Shown here: positions 23,826 to 35,395 of the stretch, piece after piece
Position numbering within the stretch: position 1 is the stretch's first letter
How the letters are laid out: each line of letters starts with the position of its first letter
NCBI RefSeq assembly: GCF_041381155.1
Contig: NC_091134.1
Span: forward strand, 69,172,469-69,236,468
Length of the DNA stretch: 64,000 nucleotides
Source of the DNA: Argopecten irradians
Lineage: Eukaryota > Mollusca > Bivalvia > Pectinida > Pectinidae
Direction: 5' to 3'
Program-made: the position numbers and the translations under genes
Notes under the pieces: generated by a model
What the model saw: the letters and a program-made list of their open reading frames with translations, nothing else
Databases searched by the model: none
Told to the model about the DNA's origin: nothing

Positions 23826-24735
23826 AACTCGATAAACAGTGACTTTACTACGCAGTTATACAATCTGGTTAAAACCATACTGAAAGAGATATCAATATGT
23901 CCACAGTCACCATCGATACATCATGGGTTACCATCACTAACATTATATTCATCCCTGAAATATGTCATAGCAAAACTGAAGGCAACAAATGACGGATCGT
24001 TTAATGTTTTAGTGTATCAGGGGCGGATATAACGACAGTGATAGTAACCCATGGAGTATCGAGGATGGTCCACAGTAGACAATCATTGACATGTTGACTG
24101 CCGTCAAGGTCTAGGAAGCATTTCGAAGATTAAGAAGAATCGGTACCTGTGGGGGAAATATGTAACAGTGTAAAGGAGAAACAAACTGGGGTTAAAGTTC
24201 GGGACCTTCGAACTCTCACCAGTCCACTTCAATTCGCTTGCATTTTATAAAGTTGCTTTAAAAAGTAAAACCACCAAGTGGTATTAGTTATTTTATTGTC
24301 TGTGTTCGATTATAAATTTAAAAGCAATTTTATAAAATGTAAGGGCCGTAGCTTTCGCCATTTACGGAACTGCCATTTGCTTTCTGAAATGTTTCTGTTG
24401 TAGTGATTGGTTATCTTGTGTCTCTGATACAGAACTCAATTCTAATTTACAGTCATTTTCGTGCATAAGCTGGGACAGCTTCTTTGAAAAATAAGAGTGC
24501 AAATCGAGTTGGCTTGAGGATTGTCACGGACTGTTGATGATTAGTAACACGGTCTGGTAGGAATGGACTCACACGTGTGGTTTGGAAAATTATTGGACAT
24601 CTTAGACAAGTTTTGGTTAAAACCAAATGGTCACCTTTCTCTCTATGTGGAGGTCTTGAACATAACAATAAGTTATAAAATGGATACCAAGTTTCTACAT
24701 ACTGATATAATGGTTATGGTAGCCTTTTTGGGAAG
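23826..24735. other. Intergenic, no gene seen
   Basis: Unique sequence between the 28-bp array and a MITE. Open frames here are shorter than 80 codons and show no recognisable motif. Confidence 0.7.
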
Positions 24736-25504
24736 CAGGGCTGGGGAAATGTACTCGTCCGCTCGTCTAGACGAGTGGATTTGGCCATCGGACGAGTGAA
24801 TGTTGGCATCACGCTTGTCCGTCGGACGAGTGAAAAATTCTGACAATGACTATATGACCTACACCTTATTAATTATATCGTTTCTCGATAAATTTATATA
24901 GGGTCTGACATTCGTAACGGTTTCTTAAAAATACGACGAAGCAATGATAAGCTTTCGCTTTCTGCATCATTCTAGGAATTCCCGACTTTCGTTTTCAATG
25001 CGCATGCGCATGTACAGCATTGTAACATGAATAAATTCGAGGTCTATTGATATCGTAATCAAGAGTCTAGAGGTGTATCGAAAAACAAGAAGTCACAGCG
25101 AAATTTGCTTCAGTTTTTAGCGACATTCGCCTCAAAAAAATCTTACCAGAAGCTAATGGAGTTAAAAATAATATATACCTACTACATTGGAAAGTAAGTT
25201 AAAAATATCGACCCTTTAAAAAGATATCTTTTTTAACACTTCCATACAAAATTGTTTGGGAATTAAATGTTTTGTCGGTCTTCTTGTAAAACTGTCTGTT
25301 AGTCATGTTATCCCGAATCGGCATCAATACAGTTCTAACAATCAAATGGATATATCTAAAACCGCTGTAGGCTAATATATACAGTCACATCTACTTATTT
25401 ATCTGACAAATATTACGGACAAGTAAAAATGTCATTCGGACGAGTAGATTGTGATGAAGCACTTGTCCGACGGCCGAGTACATTTCAAAGTTTTTCGGCA
25501 GCCC
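24736..25504. mobile_element. hAT-like MITE, ~770 bp
   Basis: The left end reads CAGGGCTGGGGAAATGTACT, and the right end reverse-complemented reads GGGCTGCCGAAAAACTTTG, then AAATGTACTCG. Both subterminal regions carry CTCGTCCGACGG-like words several times. TGGGAAG flanks both sides (24729-24735 and 25505-25511), giving a 7-8-bp duplication. No coding frame. The hAT assignment rests on CAGGGCTG ends and duplication length. Confidence 0.75.
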
Positions 25505-26787
25505 TGGGAAGTTAGTTCTTACAACACTTCCAAGTTAGAACCCGGCGTCAGTATATATAATGTTGACCTGGTAACATGTTAGCCAGGCTGCTATAAGATA
25601 AAGACATAACCAGACCTCATCGAATGGTTGTATTTCATACAAAAACATCAACTATATCATTCAAACTATTATTTTACTATCTGCATTTTAAAAGTTACTC
25701 GGCACATAAGTTGACAAACTACCAGCTCATCGATTTCTAACGGATAACTATCGTTTGAATTTAATCACCTTATACATAGTCAACTAATCTATGGAATGTA
25801 CCATGTCCATAATCAGAGACTCGGTAAACTTTTCTATTTCTTATACACATGTCGTGCATTAAACATGATTTCTGTTTGAATACGACAAGCCCCTGTGTAC
25901 TAAACATAGAAACGCACGTTACCCAATTTGTCTTTTATTGTTTTAATCTAAGCATGAAAATAAAAGAGAAATCAATAAATGTGTTAATGTGTCATTTCAT
26001 ATCGAACAAAAGTTTCAGGGAATTTGTACTTAGAACAAAAGTCTTTAATAATTTATACATTGGAAAAAAGACCGTTTAAAGTAACTGAACAAATGAGTAC
26101 ACAAACAAACAGATTATCAATACAGTAACACAGACTAGGTTTTAAACCTATAGACATCAATCATAACCTGACAGCCGATATATACATGTATGTTCACATA
26201 AGAACACCAATAATAAATGACAGTCTCTAACTTAATCTATAGATACAGCGAATAATTGTTGTGCCGAACTGATTTACATGCATCTTGAGTTCAGACCACT
26301 ATTCTTATGTCACTTCGAAGCAAATCAATTTCATACATATGTTTTATAAAATTTTCTGTTAGTTTATGACCTACAAAAATATATGTAAACAATAATGCAT
26401 GGCATCCACTTTGTTTGGTGGTATTGCCGTGCCAGGTATGTCGCGATAATTCCATCAATTTACGACACTAACAAAGAGAAATTTTTCGCAGAAAGCCATG
26501 TTATGATTATATTTTATGGCTGATTTTAAACATACAATTGTGCAATAATACTTTACACGTGCGTCGCCGTGATTGCATGTTCCATGCTATTAGAGCAATA
26601 TAAAAGCTATTCAAATTCCGGAAACTATAGTCCGCCACAAATTAAGCGGGAATCGATGTAGCACACAAAAATAAAAATATTGTTAAATACTATCAAGTGA
26701 AAACGTTTGAAATTTAATTCTTTCAAAACTGAAACTAGATATCACACATAGCACTTCCGCTTACACAAGTTCCCTAAAACTGTTCCA
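25505..26787. other. Intergenic, no gene seen
   Basis: AT-rich unique DNA. A 76-codon plus-strand frame at 25849-26079 has no recognisable feature and no splice or homology support. The right part holds the 3' flank of the minus-strand gene at 26788-27501. Confidence 0.7.
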
Positions 26788-27501
26788 TCAAATATCCTGT
26801 ATTTCCAACTTGTGGGCGATATGGCGGTATCGTCGATTACCCCGCCGATAACGACGTGCTAATTGTTTCACACAATTTAAATGTTTCAGAAAGTGGTCTG
26901 ACCCCAGAGCGTCGGATTCGAGCAACTGAGCTACTGGTACCTGGAAATGATGGTACGTCCGTCCGGTAGACGGCGCGCTTGATGCAGAATCAGAAACATC
27001 ACGGGCACGTGATGTTCGGTGATGCTGAGGAATGTCTTTAAATCTCGTTTTCTTGGTTTTGGGAGTTTTTGGCTGATTATCACTCTCAAGCGGTTCCTCT
27101 TTCTGCGATTCCTGTGTTTTTTCACGACTTTTAGGTGGAAACATTTTATTTCGTAATTCTTGATATTGCTGCTCTAAGTCCCTGTGTTCAGCGGTACTTC
27201 CGTCCATGGCGGCCGCCTGTAGGAAATTTAACATTCGGGGACTCCCTAAGGGAGAGGCACTGTGACGACTCCCACGACTGTCACAGCGCCGTCTGTTTAA
27301 GTACAACTGCTCCTTGAGTCTTGCAGCATTTAAATTGTCTATCATTTCCTGACGAGTTTTCTGTACTTTCTCCATCCAGGATGGTGTGTAGGCCCAATGA
27401 CTTTGTCGCTGTACAGTGATATTATACTGGCGAAAAGATGTCCTTCGCGGCCGGAAGTGTAGAGCAGGCTGAGACCGCTCCTTAGAGTGCACCGAAGCCA
27501 T
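26788..27501 (-). CDS. Uncharacterised basic protein, 237 residues, intronless
   Basis: A single open frame runs from ATG at 27501 (ATGGCTTCGGTGCACTC) to the stop at 26788. I do not recognise the family. The protein is rich in Arg, Lys, Ser and Gln. It begins MASVHSKERSQPALHFRPRR, with possible helical stretches near residues 40-70 (WMEKVQKTRQEMIDNLNAAR) and 103-118, a charged low-complexity middle (about 120-180) and an Arg-rich C terminus (QLARRYRRGNRRYRH). No signal peptide or membrane segment is visible. GC content is clearly above the flanks, which supports real coding. A 5'-UTR intron is possible (ATTGTAG lies just upstream). ATTAAA occurs downstream as a possible polyadenylation signal. 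Its composition would suit a nucleic-acid- or microtubule-binding protein, but that is speculation. Confidence 0.7.
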   Translation of the reverse strand: MASVHSKERSQPALHFRPRRTSFRQYNITVQRQSHWAYTPSWMEKVQKTRQEMIDNLNAARLKEQLYLNRRRCDSRGSRHSASPLGSPRMLNFLQAAAMDGSTAEHRDLEQQYQELRNKMFPPKSREKTQESQKEEPLESDNQPKTPKTKKTRFKDIPQHHRTSRARDVSDSASSAPSTGRTYHHFQVPVAQLLESDALGSDHFLKHLNCVKQLARRYRRGNRRYRHIAHKLEIQDI

Positions 27502-28830
27502 TTCAGACTATCTACAATCACGTGGTCTGGGAACTGCAGCTTTTGGGTACATAATAGATCTGTCTGTGTACTTGTATCGCTTGCAGTAGAGAGTCCACAC
27601 GTAGATTATATTTTCTGTGTTCCAATATGTACGTCTGTATGAGATTTATATTCTATAATCACTTTCTTTGTCCACTAATCCAGACAATGGGTTGAATTTA
27701 AAATTAACAGTTTATGATTAGTCAGGTAATTTAACCCCAATACACAGTCGGGTAACACAAGCCGCGTAATCTCCAACCAAACACTAGTGAACTTATGTAA
27801 AAGAAATTCTGGTCTTCCAATGATGGCGTTGAACTCCAATGTTTTGAAATTTACTGGCGATTTGTCTGTGGTAACACTGGTCATGAGCACGTCCTTACCG
27901 TCGATATAGCACGGTCCTACGGGTAACTGTACAGTTGTGTTTACTCTGGCACAGCCACAAATTGATTGAAAAACATCGTAAATTGATTTCCAGTCGAGAT
28001 ATCAAACTGGTACTCGGCAGAATCCACAGGCAATCTCAGGTAAAAAATACCAGGTGAAAATGGAGAGAAAACACGTGGTTTGGTTTTCTACAGATTACTT
28101 ACTGTTTGTTAGAGGATTCTCCCATTTATTTGTTTTCTACAACAGGTGCATCCGTTTGTCAATAATCTTATCACAAACCGAGATACACATCTAGCCTTTC
28201 TACTCATTGATCCGACAGCGATAATCAAATACCGTATTGGGGATTTAAAATCTACATTTGCTTTTTTGTATCACCAAAGTCAAGCATTGGACATTTCAGC
28301 GAAAACCTTTATTTACAATAATAATAAGTTTGGGTATCAATCAGATAAGTATTATTTCTGTGATATGTTCCGTATACATAGGTTCTGATCAAAATAAGAT
28401 ATCTGCATTATTCTGAGGAAAGTATAATGTTTGTCGATCTTGTCAGCGTGCAACTTAAAGCAATACCATCTGTTTTATTATTCATTTTATTTGTTATTTC
28501 CATCATTCATCTCTTGCCAGCTTTAAAAGTAACCGTCGTTTGCTGATCGGAGTTAATACCATAGTATCTTTATAAATGTGGCTATCTAACCCAAACATTA
28601 CACATTGGCACACGACTGTACAAACACTGTAGGTCAAATCAATTGGCAAAGTACACACGGTGTAATATATAACATATAAAACTTATTGGTTTTATGTTAT
28701 TGCAAACAGCATTATCTATTTAGACGTATACTTTGACCAAAGATTTAGATAAGGGGCCATATTCATTTAAACTTGGCATAGCATAATCCCTTAATCAAAA
28801 TGGAAAGTTTACATATCAGGTGTAACTTAT
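27502..28830. other. Intergenic, no convincing gene
   Basis: Contains a 71-codon minus-strand frame at 27675-27890 whose last part faintly resembles the end of an aspartic protease domain; it is too short and isolated to call. Otherwise AT-rich unique DNA up to the 32-bp array. Confidence 0.6.
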
Positions 28831-30774
28831 AATAGCCTGTTAGTAGTCACCACAAAATTATGGCCCTGCTGTTAGTAGTCACCACAAAATTTTGGCCCTG
28901 CTGTTAGTTGTCACCAAAAAATAATGGCCCTGCTGTTAGTAGTCATCACAATATAATGAAGCTGCCGTTAGAAGTCATCACAAAATAATAGCCCTGCTGT
29001 TAGAAGTTACCACGAAATAATGGCCCTGCTGTTAGTAGTCACCACAAAATAATGACCCTGCTGTTAGTAGTCACCACAAAATAATGACGCTGCTGTTAGT
29101 AGTCACCACAAAATAATAACCCTACTGTTAGTAGTCACCACAAAATGATGGCGCTGCTGTAAGAAGTCATCACAAAATAATGGCCCTGCTGTTAGTAGTC
29201 ACCACAAAATAATAGCGCTGCTGTTAGTAGTCACCACAAAATGATGGCGCTGCAGTAAGAAGTCACCACAAAATAATAGTCTTGCTGTAAGAAGTCACCA
29301 CAAAATGATGGCGCTGCTGTAAGAAGTCATCACAAAATAATGGCCCTGCTGTTAGTAGTCACCACAAAATGATAGCGCTGCTGTTAGTAGTCAACACAAA
29401 ATGATAGCGCTGCTGTAAGAAGTCACCACAAAATAATAGCTTTGCTGTTAGTAGTCACCACAAAATAATGGCGCTGCTTTTAGTAGTCACCACAAAATTA
29501 TGGCACTGTTTTTAGTAGTCTCCACAAAATTATGGCGCTGCTGTTAGTAGTCACCACAAAATAATAGCCCTGCTGTTAGTAGTCACCACGAAATGATGGC
29601 GCTGCAGTAAAAAGTCACCACAAAATAATAGCCTTGCTGTAAGAAGTCGCCACAAAATGATGGCGCTGCTGTAAGAAGTCATCACAAAATAATGGCCCTG
29701 CTGTTAGTAGTCATCACAAAATAATAGCGCTGCTGTTAGTAGTCACCACAAAATAATGAAGCTGCGGTTAGTAGTCACCACAAAATAATGGCGCTGCTGT
29801 TAGTAGTCACCACAAAATAACGACCCTGCTGTTATTAGTCACCAAAAAATTATAGCGCTGCTTTTAGTAGTCACCACAAAATTATGGCGCTGGTGTTAGT
29901 AGTCACCACAAAATAATAGCCCTGCTGTTAGTAGTCACCAAAAAATAATGAAGCTGCTTTTAGTAGTCACCACAAAATTATGGCCCTGCTGTTAGTAGTC
30001 ACCACAAAATAATAGCCCTGCTGTTAGTAGTCACCAAAAAATAATGAAGCTGCTTTTAGTAGTCACCACAAAATTATGGCCCTGCTGTTAGTAGTCACCA
30101 CAAAATAATGAAGCTGCGGTTAGTAGTCACCACAAAATAATGGCCCTGCTGTTAGTAGTCACCACAAAATAATAGCACTGCTGTTAGTAGTCACCACAAA
30201 ATGATGACGCTGCTGTTAGTAGTCACCACAAAATGATGGCGCTGCTGTTAGTAGTCACCACAAAATAATGGCCCTGCTGTTAGTAGTCACCACAAAATGA
30301 TGACGCTGCTGTTAGTAGTCACCACAAAATAATGGCCCTGCTGTTAGTAGTCACCACAAAATAATGGCCCTGCTGTTAGTAGTCACCACAAAATAATGGC
30401 CCTGCTGTTAGTAGTCACCACAAAATAATGACGCTGCTGTTAGTAGTCACCACAAAATAATGGCCCTGCTGTTAGTAGTCACCACAAAATAATAGCGCTG
30501 CTGTTAGTAGTCACCACAAAATGATGACGCTGCGGTTAGTAGTGACCACAAAATGATGGCGCTGCTGTTAGTAGTCACCACAAAATAATAGCCCTGCTGT
30601 TAGTAGTCACCACAAAATGATGACGCTGCTGTTAGTAGTCACAACAAAATAATGGCCCTGATGTTAGTAGTCACCACAAAATAATGGCCCTGCTGTTAGT
30701 AGTCACCACAAAATAATGGCCCTGCTGTTAGTAGTCACCACAAAATAATAGCCTTGCTGTAAGAAGTCACCACA
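28831..30774. repeat. 32-bp minisatellite, first block
   Basis: About 60 copies of a 32-bp unit, GTCACCACAAAATAATGG then CCCTGCTGTTAGTA. Variation is concentrated at a few sites: CACC/CATC, TAATGG/TGATGG/TAATAG, CCC/CGC, and TTAGTA/TAAGAA. The block is cut at 30774 by an inserted element and resumes at 32030. Confidence 0.97.
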
Positions 30775-30932
30775 TAGGGATTGGATTTCGTTTTTATGTT
30801 AACCATGCGTGTATGGAGCAATTCCTCTAAGAATATATTCTATGGGGCGCGTTAGCGCCCCATATTGAATATATTCTTAGAGGAATTGCTCCATACATGC
30901 ATGGTTAACATAAAAACGAAATCCAATCCCTA
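30775..30932. repeat. 158-bp near-perfect palindrome
   Basis: Arms begin TAGGGATTGGATTTCG and CGAAATCCAATCCCTA and match almost throughout. The centre GGGGCGCGTTAGCGCCCC is itself nearly palindromic. It should extrude as a long hairpin. It forms one end of the inserted element. Confidence 0.95.
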
Positions 30933-32029
30933 TATTTACACTCACACGACTTTTTATTTATATTTTATGCAATAAAATCGTCATTTGAAAGTGACGTAAT
31001 TATTAAATAAAAGTCGATCAAAAGTGGGAGGAGCTTACTCAATTGAACAGCGAATGATGACGCTTCACGTAAGGTAGAATTATTCAGCCGCGACGACAAA
31101 AAAGTTCAATATTTTAGTGTAAAATAAACATGACAAACAAAATAAATGTCAGAGATAACTTTATTTAATCAGATCAGAACTTTAAATATATATTCAATTT
31201 TGCTAAAAGTTAATATATATAGCGTAATAACATAAAGAATTTGTACACGGCCACATGTGTGAACTCGGTGACCGTGCTGCGAGGCGAAGCTGACGCACGC
31301 TTACACACTTGAGTTTGCCCAAGTTGTCAAAACACCGATTTTCAAGTAGCTCAATGTGTTTGAGATGTCGTCTGACTTGACGATATTACATCCTTGGGAG
31401 CCATGTGATTATATAATCTACGCTTAGATCCATATCGCCATCGATAGATGAAACAAATTCACTTGTGTTCGATGGATACCTACAATGTATTTGTGGTGAC
31501 GCGTAACTGTCAACACGTGGATTATTAGCGGTGCATGTTTTATAATACACATGATTAAATTCTCAAAGAACAAAGACAAGAGGATATGTTTATAACTGGC
31601 CTCTATCAGAGGGTCTCATGCCCGTCCACCCCAAAGGCTCGATCGTAGGACGAACATAGGCACAGAGGTAATGTTTACATTTGACACCCATCAATTTTAA
31701 CAAAAATGAAAGCACGTCGCCCCGGTCGGGATATTTTTCCGTTTCTTTATACAATTGTTGATTTAAAAATTGTTTGAATCATATATAAATATATAACATG
31801 TATATATTGTTTACATCTTTCCAAAATTCTATGAAAAACAACAATATACACGTAATGTTGCGTCAAAATGTAAACAAAGCCATGTGTTTCTTTTAAAAAA
31901 AGTAGTCCTTTTACGTTGCACAGAACATTTTAATACGCAAGTTCAAAGGTCAATGTTACCATGCAGTTATGGTAAACAAAATCGGCTAGTATTAGCGTAT
32001 AGTGACAAAGCCTAGCAAGTGTAAATATA
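30775..32029 (-). mobile_element. Helentron/HINE-like non-autonomous element, 1255 bp
   Basis: Read on the minus strand it begins TATATTTACACTTGC and ends CCAATCCCTA. It is inserted exactly between two T bases with no target duplication. The 12-bp start TATATTTACACT recurs inverted, ending at 30931. Beyond that, a 158-bp palindrome (30775-30932, arms about 75 bp around GGGGCGCGTTAGCGCCCC) forms the minus-strand 3' end. Inverted ends offset by a terminal stem-loop and a T|T target are hallmarks of Helentrons and their derivatives. The unoccupied site is seen at about 38415. No Rep/helicase coding is present. The palindrome is longer than usual for the group, so the class is an inference. Confidence 0.65.
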
Positions 32030-34740
32030 AAATGATGGCGCTGCTATTAGTAGTCACCACAAAATGATGACGCTGCTTTTAGTAGTCACCACCAAATAAT
32101 GGCCCTGCTGTTAGTAGTCACCACAAAATAATGGCCCTGCTGTTAGTAGTCACCACAAAATAATGACGCTGCTGTTAGTAGTCACCACAAAATAATGGCC
32201 CTGCTGTTAGTAGTCATCACAAAATAATGGCCCTGCTGTAAGTAGTCACCACAAAATAATGGCCCTGCTGTAAGTAGTCACCACAAAATAATGGCCCTGC
32301 TGTTAGTAGTCACCACAAAATAATGGCCCTGCTGTTAGTAGTCACCACAAAATAATAGCGCTGCTGTTAGTAGTCACCACAAAATAACGACCCTGCTGTT
32401 ATTAGTCACCACAAAATAATAGCGCTGGTTTTAGTAGTCATCACAAAATGATGGCCCTGCTGTTAGTAGTCACCACAAAATAATAGCGCTGCTTTTAGTA
32501 GTCATCACAAAATTATGGCGCTGCTGTTAGTAGTCATCACAAAATAATGGCCCTGCTGTTAGTAGTCACCACAAAATAATAGCGCTGCTGTTAGTAGTCA
32601 CCACAAAATGATGACGCTGCTTTTAGTAGTCACCACCAAATAATGGCCCTGCTGTTAGTAGTCACCACAAAATAATGGCCCTGCTGTTAGTAGTCACCAC
32701 AAAATAATGACGCTGCTGTTAGTAGTCACCACAAAATAATGGCCCTGCTGTTAGTAGTCATCACAAAATAATGGCCCTGCTGTAAGTAGTCACCACAAAA
32801 TAATGGCCCTGCTGTAAGTAGTCACCACAAAATAATGGCCCTGCTGTTAGTAGTCACCACAAAATAATGGCCCTGCTGTTAGTAGTCACCACAAAATAAT
32901 AGCGCTGCTGTTAGTAGTCACCACAAAATAACGACCCTGCTGTTATTAGTCACCACAAAATAATAGCGCTGGTTTTAGTAGTCATCACAAAATGATGGCC
33001 CTGCTGTTAGTAGTCACCACAAAATAATAGCGCTGCTTTTAGTAGTCATCACAAAATTATGGCGCTGCTGTTAGTAGTCATCACAAAATAATGGCCCTGC
33101 TGTTAGTAGTCACCACAAAATAATAGCGCTGCTGTTAGTAGTCACCACAAAATGATGACGCTGCTTTTAGTAGTCACCACAAAATTATGGCGCTGCTGTT
33201 AGAAGTCACCACAAAATAATGGCCCTGCTGTTAGTAGTCACCACAAAATGATGAAGCTGCTGTTAGAAGTCACCACAAAATTATGGCCCTGCTGTTAGTA
33301 GTCACCACAAAATAACGACCCTGCTGTTATTAGTCACCAAAAAATTAAAGCGCTGCTTTTAGTAGTCACCACAAAATTATGGCGCTGGTGTTAGTAGTCA
33401 CCACAAAATAATAGCCCTGCTGTTAGTAGTCACCAAAAAATAATGAAGCTGCTTTTCGTAGTCACCACAAAATTATGGCCCTGCTTTTAGTAGTCACCAC
33501 AAAATAATGAAGCTGCGGTTAGTAGTCACCACAAAATAATGGCCCTGCTGTTAGTAGTCACCACAAAATAATAGCGCTGCTGTTAGTAGTCACCACAAAA
33601 TGATGACGCTGCTGTTAGTAGTCACCACAAAATGATGGCGCTGCTGTTAGTAGTCACCACAAAATAATGGCCCTGCTGTTAGTAGTCACCACAAAATGAT
33701 GACGCTGCTGTTAGTAGTCACCACAAAATAATGGCCCTGCTGTTAGTAGTCACCACAAAATAATGACGCTGCTGTTAGTAGTCACCACAAAATAATGGCC
33801 CTGCTGTTAGTAGTCATCACAAAATAATGGCCCTGCTGTTAGTAGTCACCACAAAATAATAGCGCTGCTGTTAGTAGTCACCACAAAATAATGGCCCTGC
33901 TGTTATTAGTCACCACAAAATAATGACCCTACTGTTATTAGTCACCAAAAAATAATAGCCCTGCTGTTAGTAGTCACCACAAAATAATGGCCCTGCTGTT
34001 AGTAGTCACCACAAAATAATAGCGCTGGTTTTAGTAGTCACCACAAAATAATGGCCCTGCTGTTAGTAGTCATCACAAAATAATGGCCCTGCTGTTAGTA
34101 GTCACCACAAAATAATAGCGCTGCTGTTAGTAGTCACCACAAAATGATGACGCTGCTGTTAGTAGTCACCACAAAATGATGGCGCTGCTGTTAGTAGTCA
34201 CCACAAAATAATGGCCCTGCTGTTAGTAGTCACCACAAAATGATGACGCTGCTGTTAGTAGTCACCACAAAATAATGGCCCTGCTGTTAGTAGTCACCAA
34301 AAAATAATGACGCTGCTGTTAGTAGTCACCACAAAATAATGGCCCTGCTGTTAGTAGTCACCACAAAATAATGGCCCTGCTGTTAGTAGTCACCACAAAA
34401 TAATGACGCTGCTGTTAGTAGTCACCACAAAATAATGGCCCTGCTGTTAGTAGTCATCACAAAATAATGGCCCTGCTGTTAGTAGTCACCACAAAATAAT
34501 AGCGCTGCGGTTAGTAGTCACCACAAAATAATGGCCCTGCTGTTATTAGTCACCAAAAAATAATGGCCCTGCTGTTAGTAGTCACCACAAAATAACGACC
34601 CTGCTGTTATTAGTCACCACAAAATAATAGCGCTGGTTTTAGTAGTCATCACAAATTTATGGCGCTGCTGTTAGTAGTCACCACAAAATGATGACGCTGC
34701 TATTAGTAGTCACCACAAAATGATGGCGCTGTTGTTAGTA
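32030..34740. repeat. 32-bp minisatellite, second block
   Basis: Continuation of the 32-bp array after the inserted element, about 85 copies. It contains a 544-bp (17-unit) duplication (32064-32607 and 32608-33151) and is cut at 34740 by an LTR element. Confidence 0.97.
32064..33151. repeat. 544-bp higher-order duplication inside the 32-bp array
   Basis: The unit order starting GATGACGCTGCTTTTAGTAG with the rare variant CACCACCAAATAATGG recurs exactly 544 bp later (17 x 32), followed by the same series of unit variants as far as I compared. This implies a recent duplication of a 17-unit block. Confidence 0.85.
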
Positions 34741-35395
34741 TGTAGTATAACAATGCCTTGAAATGGAAATTTAATTTAAAGATTTACGTGAAAGTAAGCT
34801 ATATATAATTTGATAATTTGATTGACCAATGTGAATATGTCTTCAGGCAGTTGATTCAGGAACATCGTCTAAGAATTAAGCCCATATAGGAAGTTAGTTC
34901 ATATTTAGGAAGTTGTTATTGAATCATTGCCTGACATAATTTTAGGAAATCATTACCTTTACGCCATTCCTGCTTCCTGGTATCGAATATATAAGAGACT
35001 CGAGATATTCTTTTAACACACTCTACACTCTACACTCTACACTCCATAGACACTCTACACTCCACAGACACTCCGGACACAACATACACTACAGACATGA
35101 CACACTTCACACCAGGACAGTTATGAAGATACCAACACTAGGAAGCATGGAAATAATTTTGTACATGTATTTTAGTAGACGGAGAAGTTATGATTGTAAT
35201 TCCCGTCAGGATGTATAGGACTATATGGTCCTTTATCCACTGTACTAAATATGCATATGGAACCAAATAAAAACCATGCAACTGAAAATCAACGCCTCCA
35301 TCATCATTCAACTCATTCAACTACAACGACATGAACATCACAAGCAACATCAAGCCTTCCAACTATATTTTAAAAGAAAAAGACATTTCATTATA
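34741..35395 (+). repeat. 5' LTR
   Basis: Contains a TATA-like word GAATATATAAGAG near 34986 and then a short CTCTACACT tandem near the expected transcript start. AATAAA follows at about 35265, giving a conventional U3-R-U5 order. Confidence 0.75.

Noticed and set aside
27675-27890. Short minus-strand frame ending VLGLNYLTNHKLLILN, faintly like the end of a retropepsin-type domain
   Set aside because: Too short, no catalytic motif seen nearby, and no flanking repeats or other element parts. I treat it as undetermined.
31250-31320. GC-richer stretch CGGTGACCGTGCTGCGAGGC inside the Helentron-like element as a possible gene
   Set aside because: No open frame of useful length and no splice-bounded exon; likely part of the element.
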